A DNA stretch of 64,000 bases. It comes from an uncultured Eubacterium sp. GTDB lineage: Bacteria; Bacillota; Clostridia; Lachnospirales; Lachnospiraceae. This document shows, in pieces, positions 43,773-53,422 of this stretch. The stretch lies in assembly GCA_910584875.1 (NCBI GenBank), contig CAJUDA010000003.1, positions 117,025-181,024 on the forward strand, written 5' to 3'. Each line of letters starts with the position of its first letter. The first letter of the stretch is position 1. The notes under the pieces are model-generated. The model worked only from the letters and a program-made list of their open reading frames with translations, was not told the origin of the DNA and made no database searches. A program made the translations under genes and the position numbers.

Positions 43773-44621
43773 ATGGGAATGTTTGATGTTCTGGTGTCCG
43801 TTATATTGGGAATTGTGGAAGGAATTACCGAATGGCTTCCGATCAGCAGTACCGGGCACATGATACTGGTCAATCAGTTTATGGGGTTTTCTGATGAGAA
43901 ATTTCAGGAGATGTTTCTGGTTGTGGTACAATTGGGAGCGATCCTTGCCGTTGTACTGCTGTTCTGGAACAAAATCTGGCCTTTTAATTTTAAATGCAGG
44001 AAAAATGGAGAACCGTTTGTCAAAATGGAGATCATGCAGCTCTGGTTCAAGATTATCGTGTCGTGTCTGCCGGCTGCTGTCGTAGGGATCCTCTTTGATG
44101 ATATTATTGATGAAATGTTTTATAATGCCGTCGTAGTGGCGGGGGCGCTCATTATTTATGGCGTGCTGTTCATCATTATTGAAAATTGGAATAAGGGAAG
44201 GCGTCCTGCCATCACAACGGTCGCGGAGATCGGTTATAATACAGCCATTATCATTGGTGTGTTCCAGCTTCTGGCAGCCATTGTACCAGGCACATCCCGT
44301 TCCGGCGCTACCATCCTTGGCGCCCTGCTGATCGGCGTGGCGAGAGGAGCAGCGGCGGAGTATACGTTTTATCTGGCGATCCCGGTTATGTTTGGCGCCA
44401 GCCTGCTCAAGATCGTGAAAAATGGACTCAGTTTCGGTGCCATGGGATATGTGGCGCTGATCGTCGGAATGCTGGTGGCATTTATTGTGTCCCTGTTTGT
44501 GATCCGGTTCCTGATGGGTTATATCCGCAAGCATGATTTTAAGGCGTTTGGCTATTACCGGATTGCGTTGGGTGTGGTGGTGATTTTGTACTTTGTGATC
44601 AGTGGCGCCACGGTTGTCTGA
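43773..44621 (+). CDS. uppP: Undecaprenyl-diphosphatase (UppP/BacA)
   Basis: 282 residues, about seven to eight membrane helices, with the catalytic signatures EGITEWLPISSTGHM and VPGTSRSGAT. Recycles the lipid carrier of cell-wall synthesis and gives bacitracin tolerance. Its family is unrelated to PAP2. Divergent from the lipid operon; ends 15 bases from the convergent amidase. Confidence 0.95.
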   Translation: MGMFDVLVSVILGIVEGITEWLPISSTGHMILVNQFMGFSDEKFQEMFLVVVQLGAILAVVLLFWNKIWPFNFKCRKNGEPFVKMEIMQLWFKIIVSCLPAAVVGILFDDIIDEMFYNAVVVAGALIIYGVLFIIIENWNKGRRPAITTVAEIGYNTAIIIGVFQLLAAIVPGTSRSGATILGALLIGVARGAAAEYTFYLAIPVMFGASLLKIVKNGLSFGAMGYVALIVGMLVAFIVSLFVIRFLMGYIRKHDFKAFGYYRIALGVVVILYFVISGATVV

Positions 44622-44636
44622 GCGGGATCCCATGCA

Positions 44637-45221
44637 CTATTCCAGCGAGGCAAACTGGGGATATCCGAAATAATTCAAAAGACCTACGTAGATGGCATAG
44701 GCAAACTGGTACTGCTCGGTGGAGAGTAACAGGGCGTCTTCATAATTGGAAATATAGGCAAGTTCGATCAGTACGGCGGGCATGGAGGTCCGCCGTAAAA
44801 CATATAGGGAGGGACGGACAAAGACGCCGTTATTTTTTGTACCGAGACGGCGGACGATCTCAGCCACGATATCTTCCCCCATATAGTAAGCTTCTGAGTC
44901 AGAGCGGTAGACATACGCTTCTGTGCCGTTGACGGCAGGGTTGGTGTTGGCGTTGACATGGATGCTGAGGAAATAATCAGCGCCCCATACATTTGCCATG
45001 TCTACCCTCTCCCGGAGACTGGAACTGTTGTCATAGCCCAGTATTTCTTCTGGTGTTTTGCGTGAGGTAACAGCGTCAAAGCGCGGGTCGGCATTCAGGA
45101 TATTGGCGAGGTAGGTACCTACCAGATAAGTGATGTCCTGCTCGCGGAGTCCGAAGCCCTCGGCTCCGGCGTTGAAACCATAGGGATTGTGTCCCTGGTC
45201 GATAAAGATTCGTATTGCCAT
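44637..45221 (-). CDS. N-acetylmuramoyl-L-alanine amidase (Amidase_3)
   Basis: 194 residues, essentially one Amidase_3 catalytic domain. Zinc ligands are seen in DQGHNP, GLREQDITY and SIHVNA, with the catalytic Glu in VLIELAYISN. Cleaves the amide between MurNAc and L-Ala. There is no signal peptide or wall-binding domain, which is unusual for a peptidoglycan hydrolase and recalls sporulation or prophage lysins. No phage genes are nearby. Confidence 0.9.
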   Translation of the reverse strand: MAIRIFIDQGHNPYGFNAGAEGFGLREQDITYLVGTYLANILNADPRFDAVTSRKTPEEILGYDNSSSLRERVDMANVWGADYFLSIHVNANTNPAVNGTEAYVYRSDSEAYYMGEDIVAEIVRRLGTKNNGVFVRPSLYVLRRTSMPAVLIELAYISNYEDALLLSTEQYQFAYAIYVGLLNYFGYPQFASLE

Positions 45222-45287
45222 AGTGTAATCATATCCTCCGAAAAAGGCTTCTCATTTATAGTATTGTATGAAAGGCAGGGGAGATTC

Positions 45288-46004
45288 GTGAAAACAATGC
45301 GTCTGGATAAATATCTTGCCACCTATGCACAGATGAGCCGCAAAGAGGCAAAGAAGGCAGTGAGAGAGGGGCGGGTGTCCCTGGACGGGGAAGCGGCGGT
45401 CAGGGAAGACGGCAAAGTGACAGATGGTCAGGAGGTATGCCTGGATGGCGTGGTTATCCGGGCGGAGGAATTTGTATATTATATGCTGAATAAACCGGCA
45501 GGAGTGATCTCGGCGACATCAGACAGGATAGAGAGAACGGTAATCGATCTGGTCGATGCGAAAGGGCGGGAGATTTTTCCTATGGGGAGGCTGGACAGGG
45601 ATACAACAGGACTGCTGATCCTGACGGATGACGGCGCTCTTGCCCACCGGCTTCTCTCTCCCCGGTATCATGTAGAGAAAGTTTATGAATTCTGGTATGA
45701 GGGTCAGCTTGTACCGGATGCGGTCAGGCTGGCAGCCGAGGGGATCGATATTGGGGAAAAGACCCCGGCGAAGCCGGCACTGCTGGAGCTGCCGGACTCT
45801 CCGGAATCATCTGCCAGACTGACGATATCGGAGGGGAAATACCATCAGGTAAAACGGATGGCAGCGAAACTGGGCGGACACGTGACACAACTCCGGCGTG
45901 TTTCCTTTGCCGGAGTTGTGCTGGATGAGGCATTGCAGCCGGGAGAATACCGGCCATTGACAGAAGAGGAGGTGATCCATCTCCGGGAAGCGGGGAAGGG
46001 ATAA
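45288..46004 (+). CDS. rsuA: 16S rRNA pseudouridine synthase (RsuA type)
   Basis: 238 residues from GTG 45288 with GGGGAG four bases upstream; the ATG at 45297 is the alternative. N-terminal S4 RNA-binding domain (MRLDKYLATY) and a PSI domain with catalytic Asp in GRLDRDTTGLL. The late motif EGKYHQVKRM is of RsuA type rather than RluB (EGRNRQVRR). Stop is six bases from the convergent ppk stop. Confidence 0.85.
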   Translation: MKTMRLDKYLATYAQMSRKEAKKAVREGRVSLDGEAAVREDGKVTDGQEVCLDGVVIRAEEFVYYMLNKPAGVISATSDRIERTVIDLVDAKGREIFPMGRLDRDTTGLLILTDDGALAHRLLSPRYHVEKVYEFWYEGQLVPDAVRLAAEGIDIGEKTPAKPALLELPDSPESSARLTISEGKYHQVKRMAAKLGGHVTQLRRVSFAGVVLDEALQPGEYRPLTEEEVIHLREAGKG

Positions 46005-46010
46005 CATGCG

Positions 46011-48119
46011 TCATTTCTGCTGCAGGGAGGCAGACTGTGCCTGTGAATGGAGGGATTGGGCAGCGGAACTGGCACGGCACGCCTGTTCGTAAAAATACAT
46101 CTGTGAGTTCAGGGGGGCTTTCCCTCTCTGGTCCACCTTCTCATATGTGCCGTCCGGCATGAGAATGTGGGCTTTTTTTGTATCTGCCAGCTGGATGGTC
46201 AGGATCTTCTCTATTTCATCCTTTAATTCCTGTGCTTCTACCGGGAAGAGGATCTCCACCCGTTTGTCAAGGTTGCGGGGCATCCAGTCCGCACTGCCCA
46301 TGTAAAATTCCGGATCCCCATTGTTTTCAAAGTAGAAGATACGGGCGTGCTCGAGGAACGTACCGACGATAGAGCGCACATGGATCGTCTCGCTTAAGTC
46401 CGGCACGCCTGCTTTCAGGCAGCAGATGCCCCGGACGATAAGCTGGATCTCCACTCCGGCGGCAGATGCCTCATACAGTGCCTCAATGATACCGGGATCG
46501 CAGAGTGAGTTCATCTTGGCGATGATCTTTGCCGGGCGTCCCTTTTCTGCATTTTCTGTTTCCCGGCGGATCAGAAAGAGGAATTTGTCACGGAGCCACA
46601 GTGGCGCCAGGGAAAGCTTATTCCAGCCAAGTGGTTCCGAGTAGCCGGACAGCATATTGAAAACGGCGGTAGCATCTTCCCCGTACTGCTGTTTGCAGGT
46701 GAACATGCCCATATCGGTATATAGCCGTGCTGTGGAATCGTTGTAGTTGCCGGTGCCAAGGTGTACATAGCGGCGGATGCCGTCTTCTTCCCTGCGCACG
46801 ACGAGTGTGATCTTGCTGTGGGTCTTCAGCCCGACAAGGCCGTAGATCACATGGCAGCCAGCCTTTTCCAGCTTGCGTGCCCAGACGATATTATGCTCTT
46901 CGTCAAACCGTGCCTTCAGTTCGACCAGGACAGAGACCTGTTTTCCGTTTTCCGCTGCCTCCGCCAGAGAGGCAATGATGGGTGAATTGCTGCTGACACG
47001 GTACAGGGTCTGCTTGATGGCAAGAACGTCGGGATCCCGGGATGCTTTCCGTACAAAATCAACAACCGGATTGAAGCTCTCATATGGATGGAAGAGCAGA
47101 ATATCTTTTTCCCGTATCTGCTCAAAGAGATCCCGTTCCGGATCCAGCATCTTTGGCTGCTGTGGTATGTAGGGCTGGTCTTTCAGGTGGTCAAAGCCCT
47201 TCATGCCATATACCTTCATGAGAAAGGTAAGATCCAGGGGACCATTTATTTTATATATGGATTCTTCCCCGATCTCCAGGTCCCTCCGCAGTGTCTTCAG
47301 AAGACGTTTGTCGATGTTTTCTTCCACTTCCAGACGGATCGCTTCTCCCCACTGGCGTTTTTTCAGCTGTTTTTCGATCTCGATCAGGAGATCGGCAGCC
47401 TCGTCTTCATCAATGGTCAGATCGGCATTCCGCATGACGCGGAACGGGGTGGCACAGAGGACTTTGTAGTTCATAAACAGTTTCTGGATGTTTTTCTCTA
47501 TGATCTGCTCCAGAAGGATCATCGTAGTACAGTTATCCTCATCTTCCGGTATCATGACGATACGCGGCAGGACAGAAGGGACCTGTACGGTGGCAAAATC
47601 GATCGTGTCCTTTTTCTTTTTGTCCATGAGAAGGGCTCCGATGTTCAGCGATTTATTGCGGATCAGTGGAAAAGGACGGGAGGAATCCACTGCCATGGGG
47701 GTCAGTACAGGGAATACCTCCTGTTGGAAATAGGTATCTACATAATCTGCCTGCTCCGGCGTCAGCTTTTCGTATTCCGTCACTATTTTCAGCCCTTCCT
47801 TTTTTAACGCAGGGAGAAAGGAGCGGTTGTAGGTCGTGTACTGGGTTGCCATAAAGGAATGGGTGACATGTAAGATCTGGTCGATCTGTTCCTGTGATGT
47901 CATGCCGGCAATATCTTTTTTTGTATATCCGGCATTTACCTGATCCTTGAGTGAGGCAACACGGATCATAAAGAATTCATCCAGATTGGATGCGGTGATG
48001 CTCAGGAATTTCAGCCGTTCCATCAGTGGTATGTTTTTATCTCTTGCCTCGGAGAGACAGCGGTAATTAAAATCCAGCCAGCTTAGCTCGCGGTTTGTAA
48101 ATTTTTCTGATCTGCTCAT
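46011..48119 (-). CDS. ppk: Polyphosphate kinase 1
   Basis: 702 residues from ATG 48119 (AAAGGAGG upstream; a longer frame from 48188 overlaps ppx). Starts with FTNRELSWLDFN; catalytic His in GLKTHSKITLVV, second His region in RGICCL, and VHLGTGNYND. Makes polyphosphate from ATP at the membrane. Fourteen bases after the Ppx-like gene, so the pair is an operon for polyphosphate turnover. Confidence 0.96.
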   Translation of the reverse strand: MSRSEKFTNRELSWLDFNYRCLSEARDKNIPLMERLKFLSITASNLDEFFMIRVASLKDQVNAGYTKKDIAGMTSQEQIDQILHVTHSFMATQYTTYNRSFLPALKKEGLKIVTEYEKLTPEQADYVDTYFQQEVFPVLTPMAVDSSRPFPLIRNKSLNIGALLMDKKKKDTIDFATVQVPSVLPRIVMIPEDEDNCTTMILLEQIIEKNIQKLFMNYKVLCATPFRVMRNADLTIDEDEAADLLIEIEKQLKKRQWGEAIRLEVEENIDKRLLKTLRRDLEIGEESIYKINGPLDLTFLMKVYGMKGFDHLKDQPYIPQQPKMLDPERDLFEQIREKDILLFHPYESFNPVVDFVRKASRDPDVLAIKQTLYRVSSNSPIIASLAEAAENGKQVSVLVELKARFDEEHNIVWARKLEKAGCHVIYGLVGLKTHSKITLVVRREEDGIRRYVHLGTGNYNDSTARLYTDMGMFTCKQQYGEDATAVFNMLSGYSEPLGWNKLSLAPLWLRDKFLFLIRRETENAEKGRPAKIIAKMNSLCDPGIIEALYEASAAGVEIQLIVRGICCLKAGVPDLSETIHVRSIVGTFLEHARIFYFENNGDPEFYMGSADWMPRNLDKRVEILFPVEAQELKDEIEKILTIQLADTKKAHILMPDGTYEKVDQRGKAPLNSQMYFYEQACRASSAAQSLHSQAQSASLQQK

Positions 48120-48132
48120 ATGAAAGCCTCCT

Positions 48133-49635
48133 TTAATTTCGTTTCTGGCGCAGTACCGGACGGATGCCGAACACTTCCTGGAAGACATCGGCGCCGTGAT
48201 GGAACATCCCCTTTTCCAGTGTGATGTCTGCCATTGTATGGGCGGTGATGGTCAGAACACCGTCTTTTAGTGTGACGCCGACATTTTTGATCTTCTGCCG
48301 GTTGCTTTTATCTAATACATTCGCTGTTTTTAATATGGCGTTGAGTTTTACGATCGTGATATATTCATTTTCGGTAAAATCCTCATACAGTTCCTCGTAT
48401 GTCGGGATGGATGTTGTATTGTAACGGACCATATTTGCCACCATGGCGCGCTCCTTGTGGGAAATGCCGATGATTTCAGTGGACATTATGATCCGGTAGG
48501 AGCATTCCCTTGTCTGGATCTCGTTGATATAGGATCCACAGCTGTGCAGGATCACGCCGATCTGCAGCAGCAGCCGCTCCCGTTTACCCAGACCGTGGAG
48601 CTTGCGGATGCGGTCAAAGATTTCCAGTGCCAGTGTCTGGACATTTTCCACATGTTTCATGTCTACCTTGTATTTGCCCGCAATATTTTCTGAGGCGGAC
48701 AGGATATCCCGGGTAAAATCATGTCTGGAGACAAGCTTCAGTTTCTTCTGGGCATAGTCTGCTGCGATGCTGTCACAGAAATCGATCGCTGAAAGATAAA
48801 ACTGATTGCATTCTGTGAGCTCGGCGATCTGACGGCAGAGAAGGACGGTTGGTATAACCAGCTTCGCCATATCGCCGGACAGTTCTTTCGGCAGTTTTTT
48901 CTTCATCAGTGTTTTTTTTGATATCTGACCGTTGAAATCCGGATCGGTTTTCTGGAGATACTGGTAAATCTCGGGAATCATGCCGCCGATCGTGATAATG
49001 TGGCGGATGTTCACAGAATCCAGATAATATTTCTGGAAGAGATCCAGATCTTTTTCCATGTACTCACTGATCAGGGCATTGAAATCATATGCCTCATCCT
49101 GCATTACATTTAAAAGTTCCCGGATGCGGAACGAACCAAGCAGCAGATTCTGGGTGGCGCGGAGCCTGCCTTCATTGAAAATGGAGAGCTGGATGCTTCC
49201 GGCGCCGATATTTACGACAAGCGCCCCTTCTTCGATATAGGATTCAAATTTCTCTTCTCTGAGCGCCAGCGCTTTATAATACAGAAAACAGGCTTCGCTG
49301 TTGCTCAGCACCTTTACATCAAAACCTGTCTGAATCTTAATCTGGTCAACTGCCACAAGGCAGTTTTCGGCTTCCCGCAGTCCGCTGGTGGCGTAGATCT
49401 GCCAGCTTCTGGTGTTAAAATCGGCCATGATCCGTTTGAAATCATTTAATGTGGTGCAGATTTCACTGACTGTCTGATAGGATAAAAATCCTTTGCTGTA
49501 AGTCTCTGCCCCCAGAAATAGTTTGTGCCGGACATGGGTGAGCTCCTTTACGCCATGCTGTCTTGAGACCTCATATATTTTCATGGACAGCTGGCTTGTG
49601 CCGACGTCAATGGTAGCATAAGTAGATATCGCCAT
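48133..49635 (-). CDS. ppx: Ppx/GppA-family phosphatase with HD-like C-terminal domain
   Basis: 500 residues: an actin-like ASKHA domain (ATIDVGTSQLSMKIYEV, LSNSEACFL, VNIGAGSIQLSIF) followed by a helical HD-type domain (LLLQIGVILHSCGSYIN). The phosphate-2 motif usually reads DIGGGS; here it is NIGAGS, and phosphate-1 GSNS is GTSQ. The activity may be altered. Exopolyphosphatase or (p)ppGpp-related hydrolase; the pairing with ppk favours polyphosphate. Upstream gene of the operon. Confidence 0.85.
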   Translation of the reverse strand: MAISTYATIDVGTSQLSMKIYEVSRQHGVKELTHVRHKLFLGAETYSKGFLSYQTVSEICTTLNDFKRIMADFNTRSWQIYATSGLREAENCLVAVDQIKIQTGFDVKVLSNSEACFLYYKALALREEKFESYIEEGALVVNIGAGSIQLSIFNEGRLRATQNLLLGSFRIRELLNVMQDEAYDFNALISEYMEKDLDLFQKYYLDSVNIRHIITIGGMIPEIYQYLQKTDPDFNGQISKKTLMKKKLPKELSGDMAKLVIPTVLLCRQIAELTECNQFYLSAIDFCDSIAADYAQKKLKLVSRHDFTRDILSASENIAGKYKVDMKHVENVQTLALEIFDRIRKLHGLGKRERLLLQIGVILHSCGSYINEIQTRECSYRIIMSTEIIGISHKERAMVANMVRYNTTSIPTYEELYEDFTENEYITIVKLNAILKTANVLDKSNRQKIKNVGVTLKDGVLTITAHTMADITLEKGMFHHGADVFQEVFGIRPVLRQKRN

Positions 49636-49830
49636 AAATCATATCCCCCCGATCTGGATCTGCTCCGTTGCAAGTAATGTCAGTTCTTATTTACTATATT
49701 ACTATGAAAATGAAAAAAAAACCAGTAGGATTTGTAGCAGGGCAATCGTTTTATAGCCTGCCGCTTTCAGGTCAGCGGGATGATCCCTTCACCCGTCAGC
49801 AGTACCACTCCCTGTGAAAAAATAAAACGG

Positions 49831-49860
49831 TTGCAAAGGGGCAGTCAGATAGGATATACT
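49831..49860 (+). promoter_or_regulatory. Promoter of the GH13-queA-dagK operon
   Basis: TTGCAA (49831-49836), 18-base spacer, TATACT (49855-49860), 60 bases before the GH13 start. No cre-like site was recognised. Confidence 0.5.
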
Positions 49861-49919
49861 GCTAAGTAACAGCGGGAGTGGGAAAAGGCAGATTATGAAG
49901 AGACAGGAGGCTGAAGAAG

Positions 49920-51488
49920 ATGAAACACTGGCTGGAAGAGAGTATTTTTTATGAAATTTATCCACAGAGCTTTTGCGACAGCAACGGGGACGGGATCGGG
50001 GATTTTGCGGGGATCATCGGGAAGCTTGATTATATCCGTGAGCTCGGCTGTAACGCACTGTGGCTGAATCCCTGCTATCTGTCGCCCTTTGGGGATGCGG
50101 GGTATGATGTGGCGGATTATTGTCAGGCAGCACCGCGCTATGGGACCAATGAGGATCTGGCCCGCCTGTTTGAAGAGGTACATAAGAGGGATATGCATAT
50201 CATCCTCGACCTGGTGCCTGGGCACACTTCAGTTGACCATCCGTGGTTTAAGGAATCGTGTGAAGCAGAACCAAACAAATACTGGGGAAGGTATATATGG
50301 AGTGACAGCATCTGGGTGGATGTGGCAGGGCATGCCGGGATCGCCGGCTCCCTGCGCGGATTGTATCCCCGCAATGGCAATGTGGCAGTCAACTTCTTTT
50401 CCAACCAGCCGGCGCTGAATTATGGGTTTGCCAATGTGACGGAACCGTGGCAGAGCGCAGTGGATTCCCCGGAAGCGCTGGCGACGCGGCAGGCGATGAA
50501 GGATGTCATGGCGTTCTGGCTCGGGCAGGGCTGCGATGGATTCCGGGTGGATATGGCGGGTTCCCTTGTAAAAAATGATCCGGATAGTACAGAGACCATC
50601 CGGTTGTGGCAGGATATGCGTGATTTCCTGGATCAGTCCTATCCGGATGCCGTGCTGATCTCGGAGTGGGGAGAACCGGACAAATCGCTGATGGGAGGCT
50701 TCCACATGGATTTCCTGCTCCATTTCGGACCGTCCCATTATTTGGATCTGTTCCGGTGTGAACATCCCTTTTTCAGCCGTGAGGGAAAGGGCGACGCCTC
50801 TGTCTTTGTGGAGACGTATAAAAAGAATTATGAGCTTACCAATAAAAAGGGCATGATCTGTATCCCCTCCGGTAACCATGATATGGAGCGCTTACGCAAA
50901 TACCTAGACTGCGATGAGATGAAGATGGTCTATGCTTTTCTGATGTCCATGCCGGGCGTACCGTTTGTGTATTATGGCGATGAGATCGGGATGCGGCATC
51001 TCGACCTGCTCTCGGTGGAAGGCGGATTTGACCGCACCGGAGCGAGGACGCCGATGCAGTGGGAGGACGGAAAAAATTATGGGTTTTCGGATGCCCCGGC
51101 AGAGAAACTTTATACGGCGCAGGATCCGGCAGAAGATGCTCCGGTTGTGTCACAGCAGATGGCAGAGCCAGCCTCGCTCTGGCATGAGATCCAGAAGCTG
51201 GCACGGGTCCGCAGGCAGTATCCTGCCCTGTGTGCTTCGGGGGAGATCGAATTTGTTTATTGCGAGCCGGAGAAATATCCATTGGTCTATCTGCGGTCGG
51301 AGGGTGACAGTAAGATTCTGGTTGTCCTCAACCCGTCCGGTAAAGAGGCGTCGTGCCCGTGCCCTTATGAACTGGGAGAAGTATTTTATGTCCTGGGAAA
51401 TGAGGTGACGATCACGGATGGTGTGCTGTACATACCTGGAGAAAGCGCAGCCTTTGCAGCCGTGAAGGGAGAAGGAGGATCCCGTTGA
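49920..51488 (+). CDS. GH13 alpha-amylase-family glucosidase (catalytically intact)
   Basis: 522 residues, cytosolic (no signal). Barrel with DLVPGHTS, GCDGFRVDMAGS (nucleophile Asp), LISEWGEP (acid/base Glu) and SGNHDMER (third Asp), so all catalytic residues are present. The ending VLNPSGKEAS is the C-terminal beta domain. Most similar in plan to trehalose-synthase-like or oligo-1,6-glucosidase GH13 members; exact substrate not settled. Its stop overlaps the queA start. In contrast to the inactive GH13-like protein at 14077-15915. Confidence 0.88.
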   Translation: MKHWLEESIFYEIYPQSFCDSNGDGIGDFAGIIGKLDYIRELGCNALWLNPCYLSPFGDAGYDVADYCQAAPRYGTNEDLARLFEEVHKRDMHIILDLVPGHTSVDHPWFKESCEAEPNKYWGRYIWSDSIWVDVAGHAGIAGSLRGLYPRNGNVAVNFFSNQPALNYGFANVTEPWQSAVDSPEALATRQAMKDVMAFWLGQGCDGFRVDMAGSLVKNDPDSTETIRLWQDMRDFLDQSYPDAVLISEWGEPDKSLMGGFHMDFLLHFGPSHYLDLFRCEHPFFSREGKGDASVFVETYKKNYELTNKKGMICIPSGNHDMERLRKYLDCDEMKMVYAFLMSMPGVPFVYYGDEIGMRHLDLLSVEGGFDRTGARTPMQWEDGKNYGFSDAPAEKLYTAQDPAEDAPVVSQQMAEPASLWHEIQKLARVRRQYPALCASGEIEFVYCEPEKYPLVYLRSEGDSKILVVLNPSGKEASCPCPYELGEVFYVLGNEVTITDGVLYIPGESAAFAAVKGEGGSR

Positions 51489-52516
51489 AAACAAGCGATT
51501 TTTACTATGATCTGCCAAAGGAGCTGATCGCCCAGGATCCGCTGGAGGACCGGAGTTCTTCGCGGCTGATGGCGGTCCACTGGCGAAGCGGCAGGATCGA
51601 GCATAAAAAATTTACCGATATTATCGATTATATACGCCCAGGTGACTGTCTGGTGCGGAATAATACAAAAGTGATCCCGGCACGTCTTTTTGGCGTGAAA
51701 GAGGATACCGGAGCAGCGGTCGAGCTGCTCCTGCTTAAGCGCAGGCAGCAGGATGTCTGGGAGACGCTGGTGAAGCCGGGCAGGAAGGCGCGGACCGGAG
51801 CCAGACTGATTTTTGGGGAGGGGCTTCTGCGGGGAGAGATTGTGGATGTTCTGACGGATGGCAACCGTCTGATCCAGTTTCACTATGATGGGATCTTTGA
51901 GGAGATCCTGGATGAGCTGGGGCAGATGCCGCTGCCACCCTATATTACCCATAAACTGGAGGATAAAAACCGTTACCAGACGGTGTATGCCAGATATGAG
52001 GGATCGGCGGCGGCACCCACGGCAGGCCTTCATTTTACGGAGGAATTGTTTGATAAACTGCAGAAAAAAGGTGTGACGGTGGCAAATGTGACGCTGCATG
52101 TAGGACTTGGTACCTTCCGTCCAGTCAAGGTGGAGGATGTGGCGGAGCATCATATGCACTCGGAGTACTACCGGATCGAACCGGAGGAGGCGGCGAAGAT
52201 TAACCGTGCGAGGGAACAGGGCGGCAGGGTGATCTGTGTCGGGACGACGAGCTGCCGTACGGTTGAGTCGGCGGCAGACGCAGGGGGAATCCTCCTTCCT
52301 GGGGAGGCAGACACGAATATTTTTATCTATCCGGGGTATTCTTTTAAGATCATGGATGAACTGATTACGAATTTTCATCTGCCAGAGTCTACGTTGCTTA
52401 TGCTTGTGTCTGCTCTGGCGGGAAAGCAGCTGGTGATGCGTGCCTATGAAGAGGCGGTCAGAGAGAGATACCGTTTTTTTTCTTTTGGTGATGCGATGAT
52501 ATTACTGGATGACTAG
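51485..52516 (+). CDS. queA: S-adenosylmethionine:tRNA ribosyltransferase-isomerase
   Basis: 343 residues from a TTG overlapping the previous stop (TTGA), with GGAGG upstream. Family stretches FYYDLPKELIAQDPL, RYQTVYAR, GSAAAPTAGLHFT and NFHLPESTLLML are clear. Makes epoxyqueuosine in tRNA wobble positions. No other queuosine genes are in the window, so its place in this operon looks incidental. Confidence 0.95.
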   Translation: MKTSDFYYDLPKELIAQDPLEDRSSSRLMAVHWRSGRIEHKKFTDIIDYIRPGDCLVRNNTKVIPARLFGVKEDTGAAVELLLLKRRQQDVWETLVKPGRKARTGARLIFGEGLLRGEIVDVLTDGNRLIQFHYDGIFEEILDELGQMPLPPYITHKLEDKNRYQTVYARYEGSAAAPTAGLHFTEELFDKLQKKGVTVANVTLHVGLGTFRPVKVEDVAEHHMHSEYYRIEPEEAAKINRAREQGGRVICVGTTSCRTVESAADAGGILLPGEADTNIFIYPGYSFKIMDELITNFHLPESTLLMLVSALAGKQLVMRAYEEAVRERYRFFSFGDAMILLDD

Positions 52517-52531
52517 TTTGGGAGAGAGGTT

Positions 52532-53422
52532 ATGGAAAAGGTTTTATTTATTTACAATCCCCATGCCGGGAAGGGCGCGATGAAAAATAAGCTTTCGGAT
52601 GTGATGGAGATTTTTATGCGTGCCGGGTTTGAAGTCACGATCTATGCCACGATGCAGCAGCAGGAAGCAACCGGTATCGTCCGGGAAAAGGGAAAGGATT
52701 TTGACCGGGTCATCTGTTCCGGCGGGGACGGCACACTGCATGAGGTGACGCATGGACTGATGTGCCTGCCGCCGGAAGAACGTCCCCGCTGCGGTTATAT
52801 ACCGACGGGTACGGTAAATGATTTTGCGACGGGAATCAAACTGCCCAAAAGGATCCGCAAGGCGGCGCAGATCGTGGCGGGAGACAAAAGCCACGCCTAC
52901 GATATCGGAGAGATGAATGGGAAATATTTTACCTATGTGGCGGCGTTTGGCGCCTTTACATCGGTTTCCTATGAGACCCCCCAGGCGACCAAAAATCTGT
53001 TGGGGAGGACTGCCTATCTGCTGGAGGGCGTGACGAAGCTCAATACGATCAAAGCAGTCCGTGTCAGGGTGGAGACAGAGGATGACTGCTGGGAAGAAGA
53101 CTGCGTGCTCGGTATGGTGACAAATGCGAAGTCAGTGGGAGGGCTGAATCTGTACCGGAAAAAGAAGATTTATCTGGACGACGGATATTTTGACGGGATT
53201 TTTGTGAGAAAACCGGAGAACCCCATCGAACTGAACCAGGTGATGAGCTTTCTGCTGACAGGAGCCGAAAATCCACAGGTCCATATGATACGGGGGCAGC
53301 AGATCATCATCGAGGCAGCAGAAGAGGTCGCCTATACGCTGGATGGCGAAAATGGAGGCAGTTATAAAAAAACGGTGATCACCAACCACAAGCAGGCGAT
53401 CACGTATTTTCATGGTCTGTGA
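52532..53422 (+). CDS. dagK: Diacylglycerol/lipid kinase (DagK/YegS type)
   Basis: 296 residues with the DAGK catalytic motif SGGDGTLHEV, PTGTVNDFA and the DGE region of the C-terminal domain. Phosphorylates diacylglycerol to phosphatidate, feeding the phospholipid pathway whose later genes lie at 40-43 kb. Its stop abuts the convergent tyrA stop with no gap. Confidence 0.92.
   Translation: MEKVLFIYNPHAGKGAMKNKLSDVMEIFMRAGFEVTIYATMQQQEATGIVREKGKDFDRVICSGGDGTLHEVTHGLMCLPPEERPRCGYIPTGTVNDFATGIKLPKRIRKAAQIVAGDKSHAYDIGEMNGKYFTYVAAFGAFTSVSYETPQATKNLLGRTAYLLEGVTKLNTIKAVRVRVETEDDCWEEDCVLGMVTNAKSVGGLNLYRKKKIYLDDGYFDGIFVRKPENPIELNQVMSFLLTGAENPQVHMIRGQQIIIEAAEEVAYTLDGENGGSYKKTVITNHKQAITYFHGL

Noticed and set aside
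43704..44633. Minus-strand frame of 309 codons across uppP
   Set aside because: Antisense to an intact UppP with both catalytic motifs; the frame's His/Asn/Asp-rich product resembles nothing and has no start signal.
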